NCBI RefSeq assembly: GCF_003852425.1
Contig: NZ_QAJN01000002.1
Coordinates: forward strand, 226,699-290,698
From: Paucibacter sp. KBW04
GTDB taxonomy: Bacteria > Pseudomonadota > Gammaproteobacteria > Burkholderiales > Burkholderiaceae_C
DNA length: 64,000 bases
Reading direction: 5' to 3'
Position 1 is the first letter of the stretch, and each line of letters starts with the position of its first letter. The translations under genes and the position numbers were made by a program. The notes beneath the pieces are model-generated. The model saw only the letters and a program-made list of their open reading frames with translations. It was not told the origin of the DNA and ran no database searches. Positions 17,114 through 25,829 of this stretch are shown one piece after another.

Positions 17114-17660
17114 TGCTAAAAACCTTTCCTGGCTGGTCTCGGGGGTGTCAGAAATCAAAGAGCGCCGCGGGCTGGCCGACTCGGCTGCGTTGCGACGCTT
17201 GGATTTTTGAGAATTGATGTTGTTGACTTGTTGTTTCTTTTTGCTGAGTCGGAGGGGCATCCGAAGCTCCATTCCACGCCTTCGCCGTCGTCCTGCTCTG
17301 AACGGCGCGGGGCTGCAATCTGACCTTTTTTGCACAAACGCATGGCGAGATCACAGCTTGTCCCATCTGGCCACATGGGCCGAACTTGGCCGAATCCGGC
17401 CACCGCATCCCGCAAGCTGAAGCCGACTGGCGGCTCACCCAAGCAGGTGCGACGACGCACTCACTCAGCGGGATGAAATAGACAGATTGGGCAAGACCCT
17501 GGACTTCCTTGCTCGACCCTCCCCCGGGCGTGCAAAGAGGGGCTGCGAAGCCCCTCTTGATGCCCGCCGAAGCCGGGAGAAAATCCTGCAACTTGGCCGC
17601 CCGGAACGCACGCAAAACTGCGCGTTTCCGAGTGCTGAAGTCAGGTGTGAAGCATACCAT
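17114..17660 (-). other. Long putative nrdA leader with a strong hairpin
   Basis: No gene is supported here. If transcription starts near 17661, nrdA has a leader of about 550 nt. It contains a perfect 10-bp stem with a four-base loop at 17535-17558 (AAGAGGGGCT/AGCCCCTCTT). On the minus strand the loop is UCGC and three T follow, resembling a weak terminator or attenuator. Minus-strand frames across the leader (for example 17148-17696) look like random translation and have no ribosome-binding site. Confidence 0.45.
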
Positions 17661-17665
17661 GCGGC

Positions 17666-17712
17666 GCACTATATCTGGGGGCTCCACCCCCTTCAAGCAC
17701 TACAGCTAGCGT
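17666..17712 (-). promoter_or_regulatory. nrdA promoter bracketed by tandem NrdR-like boxes
   Basis: On the minus strand: -35 TTGAAG (17691-17696), a 17-bp spacer, -10 TATAGT (17668-17673). Two 16-bp sites resembling the NrdR consensus ACACTATATATAGTGT lie at 17666-17681 (GCACTATATCTGGGGG) and 17697-17712 (GCACTACAGCTAGCGT), each matching at 11 of 16 positions. Their starts are exactly 31 bp apart, the three-turn spacing typical of NrdR box pairs. One box covers the -10 and the other abuts the -35, so NrdR binding should block RNA polymerase. Confidence 0.75.
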
Positions 17713-18192
17713 ATCAATACCGCTTGACGTTGCTGACTTGCCGCGCTAGCAAGGGCCTGGAAAGCGCCTCCAAAACCGCTTTCGGCGCCACCTTTTGGCG
17801 GGCAAGAAAGCCGCCCAGACAAGGCCCTGTGGCGCGTAAGCCCCGATGGCGTGGGGGCCCGCGCAAACAAGCCCGCATGGCGCTTGGTTTTGCGGCCGGA
17901 ATGCCTCGCAAAGCCGCGCCAATACTGGCGCTGCGAAGCCGGTGTTGCAAGACTTGGGGTCCAGTCGACTCGTCAAGCAAAGCGCTGGCAAGCCAGCCGC
18001 TGCAAACAATTCAGAACGGGTCGGGCCGGCCAAGAACCCTCGCGCAAGAGGGGTAAATCCCAGCGTCGACGACTTCGTCGAAAGGCCTTTCGCACCCGTC
18101 TTTGCGTTGAAGCAAAAAACTCGCGGGACCCAGGGAATACCCGAGGATTCTAGCCGCTAGGCGATCCATGCCGGATTCGGCAGCAAGCAGCT
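17713..18192. other. Gene-free region between pilR and nrdA
   Basis: About 480 bp between the pilR stop and the nrdA promoter carry no convincing frame. Several small palindromes are present: GCTGGCAAGCCAGC (17984-17997), CGACGA/TCGTCG around 18068-18080 and CGAAAGGCCTTTCG (18079-18092). No T-tailed terminator for pilR is visible. In relatives I recall an ampD gene in this slot; no AmpD-like sequence is seen here in any frame. Confidence 0.4.
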
Positions 18193-19746
18193 TCAAGCCC
18201 CCTCGGCGTCGGTGATGCCCAGCCGGGCCATGCGGTAGCGGATCTGGCGCAGCGACAAACCCAGGCTGGCGCCCGCGGCCGTGCGATTGAAGCGGTGCAG
18301 ATCGAGGGCGCGCAGCAAGATGTCACGCTCCACCTCATCCAAATAGGCCGCCAGGTCGCTGGGCAACAGCCCCTCCCCTCGGGCCGGCAGCTCATGCTTC
18401 AGGGACGAGCCCGGCTCGGCCAGCTCATCCAGGGCGCCGAGTTGGGAGTCATCCAGCATGGCCTCAGGCAGGCCCAGATCGCCCGCATCGATCCACTCCC
18501 CGCCCGCCAGCGCCAGTGCGCGATGCAGCAAGTTCTCCAGCTCGCGCACATTGCCGGGGAAGGCATAGCGCTGCAGCAGGCTCAGTGCGCTGGCCGTCAG
18601 GCGCGGCACGGGCGAGACACCGGCATCGGCCGCAATGCGCTCGAGCACCTTGTCGCTGATCAGGGCCACATCCTCGATACGCTCGCGCAGCGGCGGCACG
18701 CGCAGCTGGATGACGTTGAGGCGGTAGAACAAGTCTTGCCGGAAGCGGCCGGCCGTCACCTCGGCGCTCAAATCCTTGTGCGTGGCACTGAGTATGCGCA
18801 CATTGACCGGCGCCTCCACCACCGCCCCCACCGGCCGCACCGAGCGCTCCTGGATGGAGCGCAAGAGCTTGCTCTGCATGGCCAGGGGCAGATCGCCGAT
18901 CTCGTCCAGAAACAGCGTGCCGCCATCCGCTGCCTGGAAGAAACCCTCGCGGTCTTCGTTGGCGCCGGTGAAAGCGCCCTTGCGGTAGCCAAAGAACTCA
19001 GCCTCCAACAAGGCCTCGGGAATGGCGCCGCAGTTCACCGCCACAAAGCGCTGGCGCAGACGCGAGCCGCTGTCGTGAATGGCGCGCGCCACCAACTCCT
19101 TGCCGGTGCCGGACTCGCCTTGCAAGAGCACGGGCGCCATGCTGCGGCCCACCTTTTCGATCAGCTGGCGCACCTCCTGAATCGCGGCAGAGCAGCCGGC
19201 CAGGCGGGACAAGGCCGTCACAGGCTGCTTGAGCGCCGGGGCAGCGGCCGGGACGGCTGGCAGCGGCTTGCTGGCCGGCGGCGCCGGCGGTGGGCTGACC
19301 TGCGCACCGGGCTGAGCGCCCTGCGCCTCCGAGGGTAGATTGGCCGGCACCACGGTGGCCGCCACGGCCGGCACCCGGCCCAGGGCCGAGGCCACCACCA
19401 GGCGGAACTGACGCAGATCCACCGGCTTGGTCAGATAGTCATAGGCGCCGGCCTTCAAGGCCTCGACCGCGTTCTCGGCCGAGCCATAGGCCGTGATCAC
19501 CAGGGTCTTCTCCTTGCGCGCCTGGCTCTCCAGCCACTGCAAGATATCCAAGCCGCTGCCGTCGGGCAGGCGCATATCGGTGATGACGGCACTGAACTCA
19601 CGTTGCTTCAATTGCCGCAAGGCCTCTTCCACCGTGCCTGCGGTCTCCAGCTCATAGCCTTCGCGCAGCAGCGTCAGCTCGTACAAGGTGCGCAGATCGG
19701 GTTCATCGTCCACCACCAGAAGGCTGAAGGGGCTTGTTGTGCTCAT
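18193..19746 (-). CDS. pilR: Sigma-54-dependent response regulator PilR
   Basis: 517 aa NtrC-type activator. It has a receiver domain (residues 8-122, phospho-acceptor D57 in VITDMRLPDGSG), a Pro/Ala linker, an AAA+ domain with Walker A GESGTGKE, the sigma-54 contact motif GAFTGA and DGGTLFLDEIGD, and a C-terminal Fis-type helix-turn-helix (LHRFNRTAAGASLGLSLRQI). PilR activates type IV pilin transcription from sigma-54 promoters in response to PilS. It lies directly behind the PilS-like kinase with a 10-bp gap. No pilin gene is in the window, so the PilR name rests on architecture plus the PilS partner. Confidence 0.9.
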   Translation of the reverse strand: MSTTSPFSLLVVDDEPDLRTLYELTLLREGYELETAGTVEEALRQLKQREFSAVITDMRLPDGSGLDILQWLESQARKEKTLVITAYGSAENAVEALKAGAYDYLTKPVDLRQFRLVVASALGRVPAVAATVVPANLPSEAQGAQPGAQVSPPPAPPASKPLPAVPAAAPALKQPVTALSRLAGCSAAIQEVRQLIEKVGRSMAPVLLQGESGTGKELVARAIHDSGSRLRQRFVAVNCGAIPEALLEAEFFGYRKGAFTGANEDREGFFQAADGGTLFLDEIGDLPLAMQSKLLRSIQERSVRPVGAVVEAPVNVRILSATHKDLSAEVTAGRFRQDLFYRLNVIQLRVPPLRERIEDVALISDKVLERIAADAGVSPVPRLTASALSLLQRYAFPGNVRELENLLHRALALAGGEWIDAGDLGLPEAMLDDSQLGALDELAEPGSSLKHELPARGEGLLPSDLAAYLDEVERDILLRALDLHRFNRTAAGASLGLSLRQIRYRMARLGITDAEGA

Positions 19747-19756
19747 GCGCTAGCGC

Positions 19757-21763
19757 TCAATTGGAAGGGTGACGGCCGAGGGCCGCAGGGGCGGAAGCAG
19801 CTGAAGAAGCGGCTGAAGAAGCCGCCAGCAAACGCAGGCGCAGACTGAACTCATTGCCCGCGCGAGCGGGATCGTGGCGGCGCTGGTAGTCGATGCTGGC
19901 GCCATAACGCTCACACAGCTCGCGGCAGATGTACAGGCCCAGGCCCGAACCGCGGCTGCGGGTGGAGAAGAAAGGTTCAAACAGATGCCGCTCCACATCG
20001 GGCGGTATGGCCGGCCCCAGATTGAACACGCTCAGGCGCACCCAGGGCTGTGGATCGGGCGCGGGCGCGCGCGAGGGTTTGTGGGCCGCATCCGGCACCG
20101 GCTCGGCCTCCTGCTCCAGCAAGACCTGCATGCAGCCTGGCCCGCGCTCGGCATGGCGCCAGGCGTTGTCCAGCAGATTGACCAGCACCCGGCGCAGATG
20201 CTCCGGGTCAAAAGCCACGATCAGCGGATGCAAGGGCACGCTGCAGCTGAGCGGGTCGGAGGGGCCAGGGGCGAGTTGATTGGTGCGCGCCCATTCCAGG
20301 CAGATCTCGTTGACCAGGGCGGCAGCATCCAGGGGCACCGCTGCCGACACCGCGCCTGGCGCCACCTCCAGCACATCGTCCACGATGCGTTTGAGCCGCT
20401 GCACATTGGAGGCCACCATGCGCGTCAGTTGCTGGACTCGAGGCTCGACGGCATCCTCCGACAACAGGGCATTGGCCTGATCAATGGCCGCCAAGGGATT
20501 GCGAATCTCATGCGCAATACCGGCCGACACCCGGCCCATGGCCGCCAGCTTGTCCTGCTGGATGCGAGCCTGCACGCGGCGCTTGTCTTCCACAAACAGC
20601 ACGCATAAATCTTCACTGGTGTCGGGCGCGCGGCGGCGGGTGAAGCGCATGCGCAGGCGCAGGCTGCGCTGCAGGCCAGAGTCAAAGGCCAAGTCCACAT
20701 CGCGCCCACCCTCGGGCCAGGCACCGTCGGCAAAGGCCTGCTCCACCGCCTGCACCAGCGGGTGCCAGGCCTTGACCCCGCGCAGCTGAAACGGCGCACT
20801 GCGCACGGCCGCCGCACCATCGGCCAGCAAAGCCCGCGAGGCCGGGTTGGCGGCGCGCACCCGGCCGCGCCGATCCACCACCATCACCCCCTCTTGCATC
20901 TCGTCGATCACTAGGCGATTGAGCTGGGCCTGCTGGCGCGCAAACTCCATGCTGCCACGCGCGGCGCGCTCTTCCTTGGCCAGGCGGCTGGCCAACTCGC
21001 TGGCCAGCAGGCTGATGACGAAAAAGCCGCTGCCCACCAGGCCGGCTTGCGTCATGCGCAGGCCCACATCGGCCCCGGCCAGCACGGCCCAGCCAGCCAC
21101 GCCCAGCATCAGCAAAGCCGCACAGGCCGCCGTCGCCAGCGCCAGCAGGCGCGGCGTCAGCACGCCCGCCATCAGCACCGGCATCACCAGCATGGCGCCG
21201 TAATTGACATTCGCCCCGCGGTCGAAGGCATGCAAAACACCGAACACCAGCAGATCCAGACCGATGCTGGTCCACCAGGGCGGGCTGGAGACGCGCGCCA
21301 TGCTGCGTGCCGACGCGCCCTTTTGCAAAGGCGGCCACAGCCACAAGACCATGGCCTGCACCCCGTAGAGCACGCACACCACCAGGGTCCACTCCGGTGC
21401 CGGTGCGCCTAAAAAACCCCCGATGACCTGGGTCGCCACCAAGGCCAGGCCGAGGGCGGCGCGGGCGCCCAAAAAAGCACGGTAAAGGCGGGCGAACGCG
21501 CTGCCGCCGCTGTTCACCAAACGGCGCGCTTGCTGAAAAAAGAACTGCGACTCGGCAGCGCTCTCGCTTGCCGCGGGCCCGGCCTCAGCCCGACCCGCAG
21601 CGATCGCCGCCGCGTCCTCACCAAGCCCGGATTCGGCCGCCAACTCCTCGCTCGGGTCCGGGTCCCACAAGGCTTGCACGCTGTCGTCCGAGCGTTTCTT
21701 CGACAAGGCCTTGGGCCGGTCGTCCCCCGGGCCAAACCAGGATTGCGCGGGCTCAGCACTCAT
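19757..21763 (-). CDS. pilS: PilS-type membrane sensor histidine kinase
   Basis: 668 aa, longer than Pseudomonas PilS (about 530 aa). A polar Ala/Glu-rich N-terminal extension of about 85 residues comes before the membrane domain (about 95-255), which has some six hydrophobic helices. A PAS-like segment follows (MQEGVMVVDRRGRVRAANPA), then HisKA with H418 in SAGIAHEIRNPLAAIDQAN, and an ATPase domain with NLLDNAWRHAERG and GSGLGLYICRELCERYG. It should phosphorylate the PilR encoded next. Translation overlaps the upstream small gene by ATGA. The long cytoplasmic extension before the first helix is unusual and its start could be further inside, but no better ATG with a ribosome-binding site was noticed. 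Confidence 0.88.
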   Translation of the reverse strand: MSAEPAQSWFGPGDDRPKALSKKRSDDSVQALWDPDPSEELAAESGLGEDAAAIAAGRAEAGPAASESAAESQFFFQQARRLVNSGGSAFARLYRAFLGARAALGLALVATQVIGGFLGAPAPEWTLVVCVLYGVQAMVLWLWPPLQKGASARSMARVSSPPWWTSIGLDLLVFGVLHAFDRGANVNYGAMLVMPVLMAGVLTPRLLALATAACAALLMLGVAGWAVLAGADVGLRMTQAGLVGSGFFVISLLASELASRLAKEERAARGSMEFARQQAQLNRLVIDEMQEGVMVVDRRGRVRAANPASRALLADGAAAVRSAPFQLRGVKAWHPLVQAVEQAFADGAWPEGGRDVDLAFDSGLQRSLRLRMRFTRRRAPDTSEDLCVLFVEDKRRVQARIQQDKLAAMGRVSAGIAHEIRNPLAAIDQANALLSEDAVEPRVQQLTRMVASNVQRLKRIVDDVLEVAPGAVSAAVPLDAAALVNEICLEWARTNQLAPGPSDPLSCSVPLHPLIVAFDPEHLRRVLVNLLDNAWRHAERGPGCMQVLLEQEAEPVPDAAHKPSRAPAPDPQPWVRLSVFNLGPAIPPDVERHLFEPFFSTRSRGSGLGLYICRELCERYGASIDYQRRHDPARAGNEFSLRLRLLAASSAASSAASAPAALGRHPSN

Positions 21764-22011
21764 GCGGCGCCGCCATGCTCCGCTTCATAGGCCTTGCGAT
21801 GCGAGCTGCAGCAGAACACACCGCCGCGGCCTGGCAAAGCCTCCTCGGCAGGCAGATGCAGGCCACATTGCGCGCAGCTGGCCATGTCCTTGGGCGCGGC
21901 GGGCTGCGGCTCGGGCACCTCTTTTTTGGGCTGAGCGGGCCGCGAATGCTTGACCCCCAGCAAAAAGAACACCAGGCCCAGCAAGAGGATCAGAAAGAGA
22001 AACTTCAACAT
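21760..22011 (-). CDS. PP0621-family small membrane protein
   Basis: 83 aa. An N-terminal hydrophobic helix (LKFLFLILLLGLVFFLLGV) anchors it, a Pro-rich linker follows, and the C-terminus holds a small metal-ribbon-like motif CAQCGLHLP ... FCCSSHRKAYE. This is the PP0621 pattern known from Pseudomonas and Burkholderiales, function unknown. Its stop overlaps pilS (ATGA), and the YpjD-like gene lies 30 bp upstream, so it is probably the first gene of a small unit with pilS and pilR. Confidence 0.82.
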   Translation of the reverse strand: MLKFLFLILLLGLVFFLLGVKHSRPAQPKKEVPEPQPAAPKDMASCAQCGLHLPAEEALPGRGGVFCCSSHRKAYEAEHGGAA

Positions 22012-22041
22012 CGTGGCTACCCAGGTTCAGCGAGCTCAAAT

Positions 22042-22896
22042 TCAGGCGGCCAGAGGCCGCTGCAAGATCACTTCCAGCACAAAGCGCGAGCCGGCATAAG
22101 ACAGCAGCAAGAGCAAAGCGCCGAAATAAAGCCAGCGGGTGGCGCGCCGGCCGCGCCAGCCAAACACCTTGCGGCCGGTTAGCAGACCGGTCAGCACCAG
22201 CCAGCCCAAGACGGCCAGAAAGTTTTTGTGGTCCCAATGCCAGTGCGGTGTGAACCACCAGCCCAGCAAAATCGCGATCGACAAAGCCGCCACCCCGGCG
22301 CCGACGAACTGAAAGGTCAGCCGCTCCAGACGCAGCAAAGGCATCAAGGGCTGAGCCGCCGCGCTGGCATTGGGCGAGCCGGGCTTGAGCACACGCATCA
22401 TGCGCTCGGCCCGATTCAGCATGGCCGCGTGCAGCACCGCCACCCCGAACAAACCGTAGGAAGCCAGACCCAGCAGCCAGTGCAGCGGCGCCCAGGGCGA
22501 ACCCGCCAATGGGCGGCTTTCGCCCGGGAATGCAAAGGCCAGCAAAACCGCCGCCGCCGACATCAGCGCCAGCACCCGGCGCACGCCGGGCAGAGGGACA
22601 AAGCGGCTCTCCACCATATAGACGGCCAACACCAGCCAGACCGTGGTCGACAGGGCAGGCGCAAAGCCAAAGCGCGTGCCACTGACCGCCTGCCCTACCC
22701 CAGACACATCCACCAGCAAAGCCAAAAGGTGCGCGCCCCAGGCCAGCAAAAGCAGGCCCGCTGAATCGGCCAGGCCCTGAGCACCCGTGGCCTTGGAAGC
22801 CCGTACAGCGACCCAGCCATAGGCCAGGGCGGCCAACAAACTGGCGCCAGCCAAGACCCAATTGGCGGCACCTGAAGATGCGATGGATAAAATCAT
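22042..22896 (-). CDS. YpjD/CcsA-like cytochrome c assembly membrane protein
   Basis: 284 aa from ATG 22896. About eight hydrophobic helices, with the WGAHLLALLVD and GLASYGLFGVAVLHAAMLN segments typical of the CcsA/HemX family and histidines that could contact heme. E. coli YpjD, often next to ffh as here, is the nearest known relative by position. The exact function is unproven. The frame extends 15 codons upstream, but those overlap the divergent ffh start region, and MILSIASSGAANWVLAG is the usual kind of start. There is no Shine-Dalgarno; a TACACT hexamer ends six bases before ATG, so the mRNA may be leaderless. Confidence 0.84.
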   Translation of the reverse strand: MILSIASSGAANWVLAGASLLAALAYGWVAVRASKATGAQGLADSAGLLLLAWGAHLLALLVDVSGVGQAVSGTRFGFAPALSTTVWLVLAVYMVESRFVPLPGVRRVLALMSAAAVLLAFAFPGESRPLAGSPWAPLHWLLGLASYGLFGVAVLHAAMLNRAERMMRVLKPGSPNASAAAQPLMPLLRLERLTFQFVGAGVAALSIAILLGWWFTPHWHWDHKNFLAVLGWLVLTGLLTGRKVFGWRGRRATRWLYFGALLLLLSYAGSRFVLEVILQRPLAA

Positions 22897-22946
22897 GGCC
22901 ACAGTGTACTTTTGCGCGCCCGGCCCTAGTGGCAGCGCCACCCCCC

Positions 22947-24332
22947 ATGGCTTCCAATTTGACCGACCGCCTCAGTCGCCTCGTGAAAACGATGCGCGGC
23001 CAAGCCCGCATCACCGAAAGCAATGTCCAGGAGATGCTGCGCGAAGTGCGCATGGCTCTGCTGGAGGCCGACGTGGCCCTGCCCGTTGTGCGCGACTTCA
23101 TCGCTCGCGTCAAGGACAAGGCCCTGGGCACCGAGGTGATCGGCTCCCTCAACCCCGGCCAGGTGCTGGTGTCCATCGTCCAGAAAGAACTCGCCGCCAC
23201 CATGGGCGAGGGCGTGGCCGACATCAATCTCGCCGCCCAACCGCCCGCCGTCATCCTGATGGCCGGCTTGCAAGGCGCGGGCAAAACCACCACCACCGCC
23301 AAGCTGGCCAAGCATCTGATCGAGAAGCGCAAGAAAAAGGTGCTGACGGTCTCGGCCGACGTCTACCGCCCCGCCGCGATTGAACAGCTCAAGACGGTGA
23401 CGGCCCAGGCCGGCGCCGAGTGGTTCCCCTCCGCGCCGGATCAAAAGCCGCGCGAGATCGCCCTGGCCGCCATCGACTACGCCAAAAAGCATTACTTCGA
23501 TGTGCTGCTGGTGGACACCGCCGGCCGCCTCGCCATCGACGAAGCGCTGATGGCCGAGATCCGTGATCTGCACGCCATCCTGAACCCGGTCGAAACCCTG
23601 TTCGTGGTCGACGCCATGCAGGGTCAAGACGCCATCAACACCGCCAAGGCCTTCAAGGAAGCCCTGCCCCTGACCGGCGTGATCCTGACCAAGCTGGACG
23701 GTGATTCACGCGGCGGTGCCGCCCTGTCGGTGCGCCAGATCACCGGCGCGCCGATCAAATTCGCCGGTACGTCCGAGAAGATTGACGGCCTGGAAGTGTT
23801 TGACGCCGAACGCCATGCCGGCCGCGTGCTGGGCATGGGTGACATCGTCGCCCTGGTCGAGGAGGTGACCAAGGGCGTGGACGTGGCCGCCGCCCACAAG
23901 CTGGCTGAGAAGCTCAAGAGCGGCAGCGGCTTCGACCTCAACGACTTCCTGGCCCAGATCTCGCAGATGAAGAAGATGGGCGGGCTCTCCGGCCTGATGG
24001 ACAAGCTGCCCACCCAGATGACCGCCAAGGCCGGCCCGCAAGACATGGACCGTGCCGAGCGCGATATGAAGCGCATGGAAGGCATCTTGAACGCCATGAC
24101 GGCCAAGGAGCGCCGCCAGCCCGCCCTGCTGATGGACGGCAAAAGCAAGGCCAGCCGCAAACGCCGCATCGCCACGGGCGCTGGCGTGCAGATCCAGGAC
24201 GTCAACCGCCTGCTGACTCAGTTTGATCAGATGCAAAGCATGATGAAGAAGATGAGCGGCGGCGGCATGATGAAGATGATGAAGAAGCTGGGTGGCATGA
24301 AAGGCCTGAAGGGCATGATGCCAGGCATGTAA
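22947..24332 (+). CDS. ffh: Signal recognition particle protein Ffh
   Basis: 461 aa. GTPase that binds 4.5S RNA and signal sequences of nascent membrane proteins and delivers them to FtsY. An N domain (residues 1-85) is followed by the G domain with GLQGAGKTTTTAKLAKHL, DTAGRLAIDEALM and TKLDGDSRGGAALS. The methionine-rich M domain ends in GGMMKMMKKLGGMKGLKGMM. The frame is open 23 codons upstream into the ypjD start region, but ATG 22947 gives the conserved MASNLTDRLSRLVKTMRG. A shared terminator separates it from the convergent ftsY, so SRP and its receptor are encoded tail to tail. Confidence 0.97.
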   Translation: MASNLTDRLSRLVKTMRGQARITESNVQEMLREVRMALLEADVALPVVRDFIARVKDKALGTEVIGSLNPGQVLVSIVQKELAATMGEGVADINLAAQPPAVILMAGLQGAGKTTTTAKLAKHLIEKRKKKVLTVSADVYRPAAIEQLKTVTAQAGAEWFPSAPDQKPREIALAAIDYAKKHYFDVLLVDTAGRLAIDEALMAEIRDLHAILNPVETLFVVDAMQGQDAINTAKAFKEALPLTGVILTKLDGDSRGGAALSVRQITGAPIKFAGTSEKIDGLEVFDAERHAGRVLGMGDIVALVEEVTKGVDVAAAHKLAEKLKSGSGFDLNDFLAQISQMKKMGGLSGLMDKLPTQMTAKAGPQDMDRAERDMKRMEGILNAMTAKERRQPALLMDGKSKASRKRRIATGAGVQIQDVNRLLTQFDQMQSMMKKMSGGGMMKMMKKLGGMKGLKGMMPGM

Positions 24333-24353
24333 ACATTCCCAGCCTTTCAACGA

Positions 24354-24383
24354 AAAGGGCCAGCAGTCGCTGGCCCTTTCTCA
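24354..24383. terminator. Bidirectional terminator between ffh and ftsY
   Basis: An 11-bp perfect stem AAAGGGCCAGC (24354-24364) / GCTGGCCCTTT (24369-24379) with loop AGTC. It has A-rich sequence on one side and T-rich sequence on the other, so it should serve both convergent genes. Confidence 0.88.
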
Positions 24384-24400
24384 TTTGCGCAATTCCTCGC

Positions 24401-25618
24401 TCACTCCAGCAAAGCCTGCGCAAACTCCCGCGCATTGAAGGTCTGCAAATCCTCCAGCTTCTCGCCCACCCCGATGAAGTAAACCGGTATGGCCCGCTCG
24501 CGGGCGATGGCTGCCAGCACGCCGCCCTTGGCCGTGCCGTCCAGCTTGGTGACGATCAGGCCGGTCAGACCCAGGGCATCGTCAAAAGACTTGACCTGGC
24601 TGAGCGCGTTCTGGCCGGTATTGCCGTCCACCACCAGCAAGACCTCATGCGGCGCCTCGGCCTGCGCCTTTGTGATCACACGCTTGATCTTCTTCAGCTC
24701 TTCCATCAGGTGCAGCTGGGTGGGCAGGCGGCCGGCCGTGTCGGCCAAAACCACATCACAGCCGCGCGCGCGGCCGGCATTGACCGCATCAAAGGTCACC
24801 GAGGCCGGGTCGCCGCCCTCCTGGCTGATGATTTGCACCTGGGTGCGATCGGCCCAGACCGAGAGCTGCTCACGCGCCGCCGCGCGGAAGGTGTCGGCAG
24901 CGGCCAGCAGCACTTTTTGATCGGCCTCGGCCAGATGGCGGGTCAGCTTGCCGATGCTGGTGGTCTTGCCCGCACCGTTCACACCCACCACCATCATCAC
25001 CGTGGGGCTGTGCTGGCCAACGACCAGGGCGCGCTCCAAGGGTTTGAGCAGCTCAGCCAGGGACTCCACCAACAGGGCCCGCACGGCGCTGGGATCGGTG
25101 GCTTTTGTGTCCTTCACTCTTTGCTTCAGATCCGCCAGCAAGAACTCGGTCGCCTTGACGCCGGTGTCGGCCATCAGCAGCGCAGCTTCCAGCTCCTCGT
25201 AAAGCGCATCGTCAATCTTGGTGCCGGTAAAGACCTGGGCGATGCTGGAGCCGGTCTTGCGCAAGCCTTGGCGCAGCTTGTCCATCCAGCTGCGGCGCGG
25301 TTCAGGCGCAGGCGACGGCGCGAGTTCGGGCGCAGCGACAGGCACGACCGCGGGCAGGACTGGAGCGGGCGCCGCAAGGACAGCGGGAACTTCTGCAACC
25401 GCTGCAGGCACGGGTGCAAGTGCGGGCGCGGGCGCAGATACGGGTGCAGGAGCCACCGACGGCTGCACCTCGACCTTGACCTCGGGCTGGCTGAGCTCCG
25501 CCACAAGCTCGCTGGGCAGGGGAGCCACGGCAGGCGCTGGCGCGGGTGCCGCTACGGCCTCGGGTGGCGGAGGAGGAGGTGGCGAAGCACCGAATTTTTT
25601 CTTGAAGAAACTGAACAT
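24401..25618 (-). CDS. ftsY: Signal recognition particle receptor FtsY
   Basis: 405 aa. Membrane-associated GTPase that receives Ffh-ribosome complexes. The N-terminus MFSFFKKKFG is a membrane-contact helix. Residues 12-105 are Pro/Ala-rich with few acidic residues, unlike the acidic A domain of E. coli FtsY. The NG domain starts near WMDKLRQGLRKTG and carries VGVNGAGKTTSIGKL (Walker A), LLAAADTFRAAAREQL, LADTAGRLPTQLHLM and VTKLDGTAKGGVLA. It lies tail to tail with ffh. A short upstream A/C-rich leader precedes ATG 25618. Confidence 0.97.
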   Translation of the reverse strand: MFSFFKKKFGASPPPPPPPEAVAAPAPAPAVAPLPSELVAELSQPEVKVEVQPSVAPAPVSAPAPALAPVPAAVAEVPAVLAAPAPVLPAVVPVAAPELAPSPAPEPRRSWMDKLRQGLRKTGSSIAQVFTGTKIDDALYEELEAALLMADTGVKATEFLLADLKQRVKDTKATDPSAVRALLVESLAELLKPLERALVVGQHSPTVMMVVGVNGAGKTTSIGKLTRHLAEADQKVLLAAADTFRAAAREQLSVWADRTQVQIISQEGGDPASVTFDAVNAGRARGCDVVLADTAGRLPTQLHLMEELKKIKRVITKAQAEAPHEVLLVVDGNTGQNALSQVKSFDDALGLTGLIVTKLDGTAKGGVLAAIARERAIPVYFIGVGEKLEDLQTFNAREFAQALLE

Positions 25619-25829
25619 CTAAACGCCTAGATTCCTGGGTCCCTGGCCTTGCAAAGCAAATCTTTGTTGCAGCGGGCCCAGCGCAGAGGCCAGTGCTGAA
25701 CGCCCCGACCCGAAGTCCCGAATCATAATCGGCCGAGCCTTCTGCAACCCTCCAGCAGCCCTTCAAGCCGCCTTGTGCAGAGCGCTCCAGCCGCAGGTCC
25801 CGATTCCAAGAGAAGCAAAGACGCCAGCC

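Noticed and set aside
14183..17119. 978-codon plus-strand frame opposite nrdA
   Set aside because: Shadow of nrdA; His/Gln/Val-rich composition typical of antisense high-GC frames.
17148..17696. 182-codon minus frame in the nrdA leader
   Set aside because: Composition resembles random translation; it spans the predicted promoter and lacks a ribosome-binding site.
17487..18056. 189-codon plus frame in the pilR-nrdA gap, considered as ampD or a new gene
   Set aside because: No AmpD motifs, no start signal, several equally long frames on both strands.
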